Shown: positions 5,016-8,445 of the stretch, in pieces
Numbering within the stretch: position 1 is the first letter of the stretch
How the letters are laid out: each line of letters begins with the position of its first letter
Assembly: GCA_003566475.1 (NCBI GenBank)
Contig: PXDE01000108.1
Coordinates: 1 to 8,445, forward strand
Direction: 5' to 3'
Source of the DNA: PVC group bacterium
GTDB taxonomy: Bacteria > Verrucomicrobiota > Kiritimatiellia > SS1-B-03-39 > PXDE01
Length of the DNA stretch: 8,445 bases
Translations under genes and position numbers: made by a program
Notes under the pieces: model-generated
Database searches by the model: none
What the model saw: the letters and a program-made list of their open reading frames with translations, nothing else
What the model was told of the DNA's origin: nothing

Positions 5016-6113
5016 CTAGTCCGGGTCGGGGAACACATCTTCCGGCCTGAGATCCCAGGCATCCATGTAGGCTTGGATGTAGGGGGCCATCCCGGCCTCA
5101 GCAGCAAGCCTACGAAGATACTGGACTCGCCATTCGTTCGCCGACGCGATTTCTTCCTGATTGAGATCCCGAAACACCAAGTCGCGCTCCACCAGGAGCC
5201 GAGGTTCGGTCACAGAGAGTGCAAGTTCAGGGCCGTCCCAAAACAGCTTGTTTTCGCGAACATTCCTACGCACTGTCATGACATACTCCCAATACAGACC
5301 TTCCCCAAGAAAAGCTTCCGGAGGAATCTCGAACGTCGCTTCGGCTCCGGCGTCCAACGTTTCCGCAAACGCACGCCATGCCTCACGCGAAACAGTGCCA
5401 TCAGGATGATCGTTTCCTGATTCCCTGACAAGCGCAGTAAGCATCCGTCGCGACAGGTCGCCCAAGGCGAAGCGGATGACTTCTGGAGGTGCCGGCACCT
5501 CTCGTCGGTGCAGTTCCCAGAATGCCCTCTCGCGGTCGGAATACCTATGCCACCGGAGGCCACGTACGTTGGATGGACCTTCCAGATCCTCGTCCGAGTA
5601 TATGCCTACACGCTCGTCCTCATGTGGAATCGGAGGGAAGCGTCGGCCTGCCCTGTTGGCATCCCGCAACGCCGTGGCGTCCATCCATACTGCCCTCCCC
5701 TCCCAAAACTTGTCGGCTTCTAGGCACCTGCCGAACCAGCTTGTGCGGCGTAGCAGTTCGATGTCAAAGGCATTCGCGTATTCCGGAATCTCCCCGAGTT
5801 CTTCGAATGCACGCATGCGGTCATGTACAAACGTCTGCTCACGTGCAGACAGGGCTGTGTCTCCCCCATTCATCCAGCGCTTCAAGACATCCGCGGTAGT
5901 CATGGGGGGATCATCGGAAGGTTCAGCCGATTGCCCTTCGTACCCAAGGTCGTCCCGATCCGGTCGCACACCGCTTCCCTGGTCCAACAGGCGAAAGAAT
6001 CCCCGCGACGATAGGGACAACAGAACAAGCCACGCGGATCCGGAAGCCATCGCCGCGAGCAAGACAAACCAGACAGCCCTTCGGGTGGCCCGCCTGTCAG
6101 TCGTGCTGCTCAT
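5016..6113 (-). CDS. Membrane-anchored protein of unknown function
   Basis: A 365-residue protein I do not recognise. The N-terminus is basic (MSSTTDRRATRRA), followed by one long hydrophobic segment at about 13-35, so it is probably a signal anchor with the rest outside the cytoplasm. A low-complexity acidic linker follows (about 45-70). The remainder is rich in Trp, Arg, Asp and Glu, for example TSWFGRCLEADKFWEGRAVW at about 129-148 and LYWEYVMTVRRNVRENKLFW in the second half. There is no recognisable catalytic motif. Start ATG 6113-6111 lacks a clear ribosome binding site; the hydrophobic anchor makes it preferable to later methionines. G+C in sampled rows is about 55-58%, against about 67% in the acyl-CoA ligase gene. 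With repeat clusters on both sides, this suggests it arrived by transfer. Confidence 0.85.
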   Translation of the reverse strand: MSSTTDRRATRRAVWFVLLAAMASGSAWLVLLSLSSRGFFRLLDQGSGVRPDRDDLGYEGQSAEPSDDPPMTTADVLKRWMNGGDTALSAREQTFVHDRMRAFEELGEIPEYANAFDIELLRRTSWFGRCLEADKFWEGRAVWMDATALRDANRAGRRFPPIPHEDERVGIYSDEDLEGPSNVRGLRWHRYSDRERAFWELHRREVPAPPEVIRFALGDLSRRMLTALVRESGNDHPDGTVSREAWRAFAETLDAGAEATFEIPPEAFLGEGLYWEYVMTVRRNVRENKLFWDGPELALSVTEPRLLVERDLVFRDLNQEEIASANEWRVQYLRRLAAEAGMAPYIQAYMDAWDLRPEDVFPDPD

Positions 6114-6170
6114 GAGCGGCCAAGCTGTGGAAGGCGGGGAACCCCTCGATCGCGCGAGAGGAAACGGTGT

Positions 6171-6210
6171 GGAAGAGAAGGGGTCAGTCCGGAAGAGAAG
6201 GGGTCAGTCC
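6171..6210 (+). repeat. Perfect 20-bp tandem duplication
   Basis: Two identical 20-base units lie at 6171-6190 and 6191-6210. Each begins GGAAGAG and ends GGGGTCAGTCC. From memory, GGGGTCAG-type strings occur beside IS200-like (REP-associated) transposase genes in many bacteria; no such gene is visible here. Confidence 0.9.
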
Positions 6211-6357
6211 GTGCATTCGAGCAGATCCTGGGGCAGGTCGTCCTGGCGATGGCTGGCCATGGGCGGCGAACCTGGCTGGTATCCTGAGATCCTTCCGGCT
6301 CTCGGTCAACTCCTGCTGCTTCTGCCTCCCGACAGCCCCTGCGCCCGGAAGGCACCG

Positions 6358-6432
6358 GTCTCGGACCCGGCTTCGCGAAGATGCTTCGCCGCGGCAGGCC
6401 CACCGGACCTGCCGACCCAACTGCTCCGAGAC
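6358..6432. repeat. Possible three-way-junction fold
   Basis: An outer 8-bp stem, GTCTCGGA (6358-6365) with TCCGAGAC (6425-6432), encloses two perfect hairpins: GCGAAG/CTTCGC around ATG (6375-6389) and CGGCAGG/CCTGCCG around nine bases (6392-6414). The geometry is a 75-base three-way junction. It could be a noncoding RNA or a DNA element; I match it to no known family. Confidence 0.55.
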
Positions 6433-6528
6433 ACCATTCGCCGTCTTTTTTCGCAATCAATTCCACAATAGCATTTTACGCCGGAAATCGCCGCCGGTCT
6501 CTGCCTGGGCCTGTACGTACACTTGCTG

Positions 6529-6611
6529 CCGCCCCTTCAGGGCGGATGGATGGGGGCGACGGTCCTGGGGTTCCACCCCAGGCTCCGTCAGGCGGCGGCG
6601 CCTTCAGCGCC
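6529..6611. repeat. Three-hairpin element with CTTCA loops
   Basis: CCGCCC/GGGCGG around CTTCA (6529-6545), CCTGGGGT/ACCCCAGG around TCC (6564-6582) and GGCGC/GCGCC around CTTCA (6597-6611). The first and third hairpins share the same loop. Elements of this look seem to recur between genes in several environmental phyla, which I state from memory only. Confidence 0.7.
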
Positions 6612-6636
6612 CGGGCAGGTCCGGTCTATGCCTTCC

Positions 6637-6671
6637 TTCGACATTCGGAGTTCGACATTCGACATTCTGCG
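6637..6671 (+). repeat. Heptanucleotide array TTCGACA
   Basis: Five consecutive 7-base units start with TTC. Three are exactly TTCGACA (6637-6643, 6651-6657, 6658-6664); the other two are variants, TTCGGAG and TTCTGCG. Confidence 0.85.
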
Positions 6672-6682
6672 GTTCCGACGCA

Positions 6683-6706
6683 GCACGGGGGCGCCTGCCC
6701 CCGTGC
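6683..6706. repeat. Perfect 10-bp hairpin
   Basis: GCACGGGGGC and GCCCCCGTGC pair around loop GCCT. It has no T-run on either side and is not next to a gene end, so it fits the repeat cluster better than a terminator. Confidence 0.75.
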
Positions 6707-6780
6707 CCTGCCCCCAGACCAAGCCGTTGGCCCGCGAAAGGTTCCCCGCCACCTGAAGGATTCCAGAGGCCCGGGGGGAG

Positions 6781-6818
6781 GGACTAAGGTGGGGAGGACT
6801 AAGGTGGGGGACTAAGGT
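6781..6818 (+). repeat. Three copies of GGACTAAGGT
   Basis: The 10-mer GGACTAAGGT starts at 6781, 6796 and 6809, with G-rich spacers that make the spacing 15 and 13 bases, close to two heptads. Confidence 0.8.
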
Positions 6819-6822
6819 CGGT

Positions 6823-6857
6823 GGACGAAGGACCGCGGACCAAGGACCAAGGACAGA
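6823..6857 (+). repeat. Heptanucleotide array GGACCAA
   Basis: Five consecutive units begin GGAC. Two are exactly GGACCAA (6837-6843 and 6844-6850) and three differ in the last three bases. Confidence 0.85.
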
Positions 6858-6860
6858 CGT

Positions 6861-6888
6861 CCCGCATCCCGTATCGCGTATCCCGGAT
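6861..6888 (+). repeat. Heptanucleotide array CCCGTAT
   Basis: Four consecutive 7-base units each differ from CCCGTAT by at most one base. The array runs into composite repeat copy B and has a counterpart in copy A, where the matching units read CGCGCAT and CCCGGAT on the minus strand. Confidence 0.8.
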
Positions 6889-6946
6889 CATGCCCGCCGT
6901 CTCACCGCCTATCCGGCTGACCCCACCGGTTCAGGGGCGGGGATTG
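6871..6946 (-). repeat. Composite repeat, copy B
   Basis: Its reverse complement aligns with 1410-1484 over 76 columns at about 80% identity. Unlike a simple tandem repeat, the central part (about 6889-6944) has no internal period. On the plus strand the core ends in GGCGGGGAT and is followed at once by a heptad array. Confidence 0.8.
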
Positions 6947-6972
6947 ATTACTGATCACCGATCACCGATCAC
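6945..6972 (+). repeat. Heptanucleotide array CGATCAC
   Basis: Four consecutive units: TGATTAC, TGATCAC and then two exact CGATCAC (6959-6965, 6966-6972). The last unit supplies the stop codon of the helicase-nuclease gene on the opposite strand (6971-6969). Confidence 0.9.
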
Positions 6973-8445
6973 TTTCCCCTCTCCCCTCTCCCCCCCTCCC
7001 CCGCCACCAGCCCTCCGTCCTGCTCCCGCAGCGCCCTGTCCTCGACCCAGCCTTCGATGGCCCGTTCGAGCCACTCGCGGCGCTGGGCGGTGAGGGAGCC
7101 GAGGCCGAGAAGGCGGAGGATCTCGCGGCCGAGATCCTCGGGACCGATGCGGCAGGCGTCGCGGGCGGCCTGGACGGCCGCCGCCCGCAGCTCCTCAGGG
7201 GCGATATGGTCGAGCTGATTCGACACGCCCGACGCCTCCGACCGGTCGCGCGGCTCGACGTTCCGCTCCGCATCCGCCCACGCGAACGGACCGTCGAGAT
7301 GGATGGCTCTTTCCTGAGCCAGGGCGGCCAGCGTCTCCTCGATGCGGCGGCGGACCTGCGTGCCGGCCCGGGAGATCGGGGTGCCGTCGCGGATCCGGAC
7401 CACGATCTCGTCCGCATGCACCGGCGCCTCCGCCTCCACCACCTCGAGGATCCACCGGCGGAGCCTGGCCTCGGTGAGCTGCTCGGCCGTGCGCACCCCC
7501 TGCCCTCCCCGGATGCGGCCCATCCGGTAGGGGGGCGTGGTCGGGGGATCCTCGGCCTCTCCTGGATCGGTCTCTACCGCCTCAGCCAGCGGCGCCGGCG
7601 GAGGCGGGGGCGGCGTGTCCTCCGGCGTGGCGGGGGCCGCGTCGAGCGCGGCCCTGACCTTGCGCAGTTCGGCCTCGGGATTCTCGAACCAGCTCGTGCT
7701 CCAGATCCGATGGATGCGCCAGCCGAGACTCTCGAGCTGGGCCTGGCGGATGCGGTCGCGCTCCCGGGCGGTGCGGCCGCTGTGGTACATCGCCCCGTCG
7801 CACTCCACCCCCAGCAGGTACCGCCCGGGCCGGGCCGGGTCGCGGACGCCAAGATCCACGAAATAGCCGGCCGTTCCCACCTGATGGTCCACCTCCATCC
7901 CGAGCGTCCGGATGGCGGCGGCCACCTCGGTCTCGAACGGGCTGTCCGGCTCGCGGCCCGAGGCCCGGGGCAGGTCCAGCCGACCCGAGGCCGCGTAGGC
8001 CAGGTACCCGCGCAGGTGCCGCACCCCCGCCGCCTGGGTGCGGGACAGGTCGAGGTCGTCGGCGGTGAAGTTCGAGAACACCACGCACCGCTGCTTGGCC
8101 CGGGTGATGAGCACGTTCAGGCGCCGCTCCCCGCCCTCCTGGTTGAGGGGGCCGAAGTTCATGGACAGGTTGCCAAGGGCGTCCCGTCCGTAGCCCACGC
8201 TGATGAAGATCACGTCCCGCTCGTCGCCCTGGATGTTCTCGAGGTTCTTGACGAAGAACGGCTCGTCCGGGTGGGCGGCGAAGAAGGCGTCGGTGTCGGG
8301 GTTCTGGCGGCGGAGGATCTCGACCTCGTCCAGCAGGAGCTGCATCTGGCTGAGGTTGAACGCGGCCACCCCCAGCGAAAGACGCGGCGTCTCGCGGGCG
8401 TGCCGCAGCACCGCCTCGGCCACCTGCCGGGCCTCGACCGGATTC
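6969..8445 (-). CDS. Very large SF1 helicase-nuclease, C-terminal part (DUF3320-type)
   Basis: The frame is open to the right edge, with 491 residues visible (numbering here starts at the codon at 8423). The first part is the end of a DNA2/NAM7-like superfamily 1 helicase: VKNLENIQGDERDVIFISVG at 58-77 and motif VI ERRLNVLITRAKQR at 99-112. Next is a Vsr-like (MTES_1575-type) nuclease domain at about 160-255, with PFETEVA (162-168), GYFVDLGV (186-193), GVECDGAMYHS (205-215) and GWRIHRIWSTSWF (234-246); D190, E207 and D209 are the likely metal-site residues. A Pro-rich linker (270-297) leads to a DUF3320-like region (about 311-465, with EAPVHADEIVVRIR at 332-345). Whole proteins of this type usually exceed 1,300 residues, often with DUF4011 at the N-terminus. 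They are found in accessory and defence regions. The final residues AGEGGRGERGK come largely from heptad repeats. Confidence 0.93.
   Translation of the reverse strand, partial: NPVEARQVAEAVLRHARETPRLSLGVAAFNLSQMQLLLDEVEILRRQNPDTDAFFAAHPDEPFFVKNLENIQGDERDVIFISVGYGRDALGNLSMNFGPLNQEGGERRLNVLITRAKQRCVVFSNFTADDLDLSRTQAAGVRHLRGYLAYAASGRLDLPRASGREPDSPFETEVAAAIRTLGMEVDHQVGTAGYFVDLGVRDPARPGRYLLGVECDGAMYHSGRTARERDRIRQAQLESLGWRIHRIWSTSWFENPEAELRKVRAALDAAPATPEDTPPPPPPAPLAEAVETDPGEAEDPPTTPPYRMGRIRGGQGVRTAEQLTEARLRRWILEVVEAEAPVHADEIVVRIRDGTPISRAGTQVRRRIEETLAALAQERAIHLDGPFAWADAERNVEPRDRSEASGVSNQLDHIAPEELRAAAVQAARDACRIGPEDLGREILRLLGLGSLTAQRREWLERAIEGWVEDRALREQDGGLVAGEGGRGERGK
6973..7000 (+). repeat. Heptanucleotide array TCTCCCC, inside a gene end
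   Basis: This array directly continues the previous one: a TTTCCCC unit, two exact TCTCCCC units (6980-6986, 6987-6993) and a variant CCCTCCC. It encodes part of the Gly/Glu/Arg-rich tail of the helicase-nuclease. Confidence 0.8.

Larger units (their letters stand above)
6114..6968. other. Repeat-dense intergenic region
   Basis: About 850 bases without a credible gene. Several open frames cross it on both strands, but they run through hairpins and tandem repeats and resemble no family. Contents in order: a 20-bp tandem duplication, a possible three-way-junction fold, a T6 run in A+T-rich sequence (6446-6480), a three-hairpin element, heptad arrays, a 10-bp-stem hairpin, more heptad arrays and composite repeat copy B. 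Confidence 0.75.

Noticed and set aside
6110..6466. Minus-strand open frame of 118 codons just upstream of the unknown membrane protein
   Set aside because: It reads across the 20-bp duplication and the three-way-junction fold, and its composition suggests no folded protein. A small old gene remnant at its end remains possible but cannot be supported.
5476..6471. Plus-strand open frame of 331 codons opposite the unknown membrane protein
   Set aside because: It is Ser/Arg/Pro-rich, has no domain, and runs out of the gene through the tandem duplication and hairpins. The minus-strand frame has a sensible membrane anchor and composition.
6381..6815. Plus-strand open frame of 144 codons
   Set aside because: It is made of hairpins and heptad repeats read through in frame; a 7-base period shifts frame and gives no real protein pattern.
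6637..7000. CRISPR array
   Set aside because: Units are 7 bases and contiguous, with no spacers of constant length and no long direct repeats or cas genes.

Overview
The window is 8,445 bases of G+C-rich bacterial chromosome (about two thirds G+C in sampled coding rows). It looks Gram-negative, because it carries an LpxL/HtrB-type lipid A acyltransferase. The intergenic DNA, with stacked perfect hairpins and runs of 7-bp tandem repeats, reminds me of genomes in the Planctomycetes-Verrucomicrobia-Kiritimatiellota group. That impression is from memory; nothing in the window fixes the taxon.

Layout. (1) 1-65: the tail of a plus-strand gene whose stop codon overlaps the stop of a convergent gene. 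(2) 62-1322, minus strand: a VapB-type antitoxin gene, a ruined VapC toxin remnant, then the lipid A acyltransferase, whose ATG shares a base with the VapC remnant's stop. (3) 1323-1727: no gene; it holds a possible VapB operator, copy A of a composite repeat, and a 147-nt imperfect foldback. (4) 1728-1804, minus: tRNA-Val(CAC), with a promoter whose -35 box contains the stop codon of the next gene upstream. (5) 1844-3490, minus: an AMP-forming fatty acyl-CoA ligase, preceded by a 75-residue two-helix membrane protein (3601-3828). (6) 3952-4626, plus: a standalone protein that matches the second motor domain of SecA but lacks its ATPase signatures. (7) 4627-5015: hairpin-rich DNA with four perfect hairpins in 98 nt, the outer two having fully complementary loops. 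(8) 5016-6113, minus: a membrane-anchored protein of unknown function with visibly lower G+C. (9) 6114-6968: no convincing gene; a 20-bp tandem duplication, a possible three-way-junction fold, a three-hairpin element and a patchwork of heptanucleotide arrays, including copy B of the composite repeat. (10) 6969-8445, minus: the C-terminal part of a very large helicase-nuclease (SF1 helicase, Vsr-like nuclease, DUF3320-type tail), running off the window edge; its last codons lie in heptad repeats.

Function. LpxL and the acyl-CoA ligase are both lipid genes, but they are separated by a tRNA and repeats and need not be one unit. The vapBC remains and the helicase-nuclease are accessory or defence-type genes. 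The most unusual content is intergenic: two copies of a composite element with a conserved core and heptad arrays of different sequence at the same place, and a four-hairpin cassette with a possible kissing-loop pair. Among proteins, the degenerate SecA-like gene and the decayed toxin module stand out.
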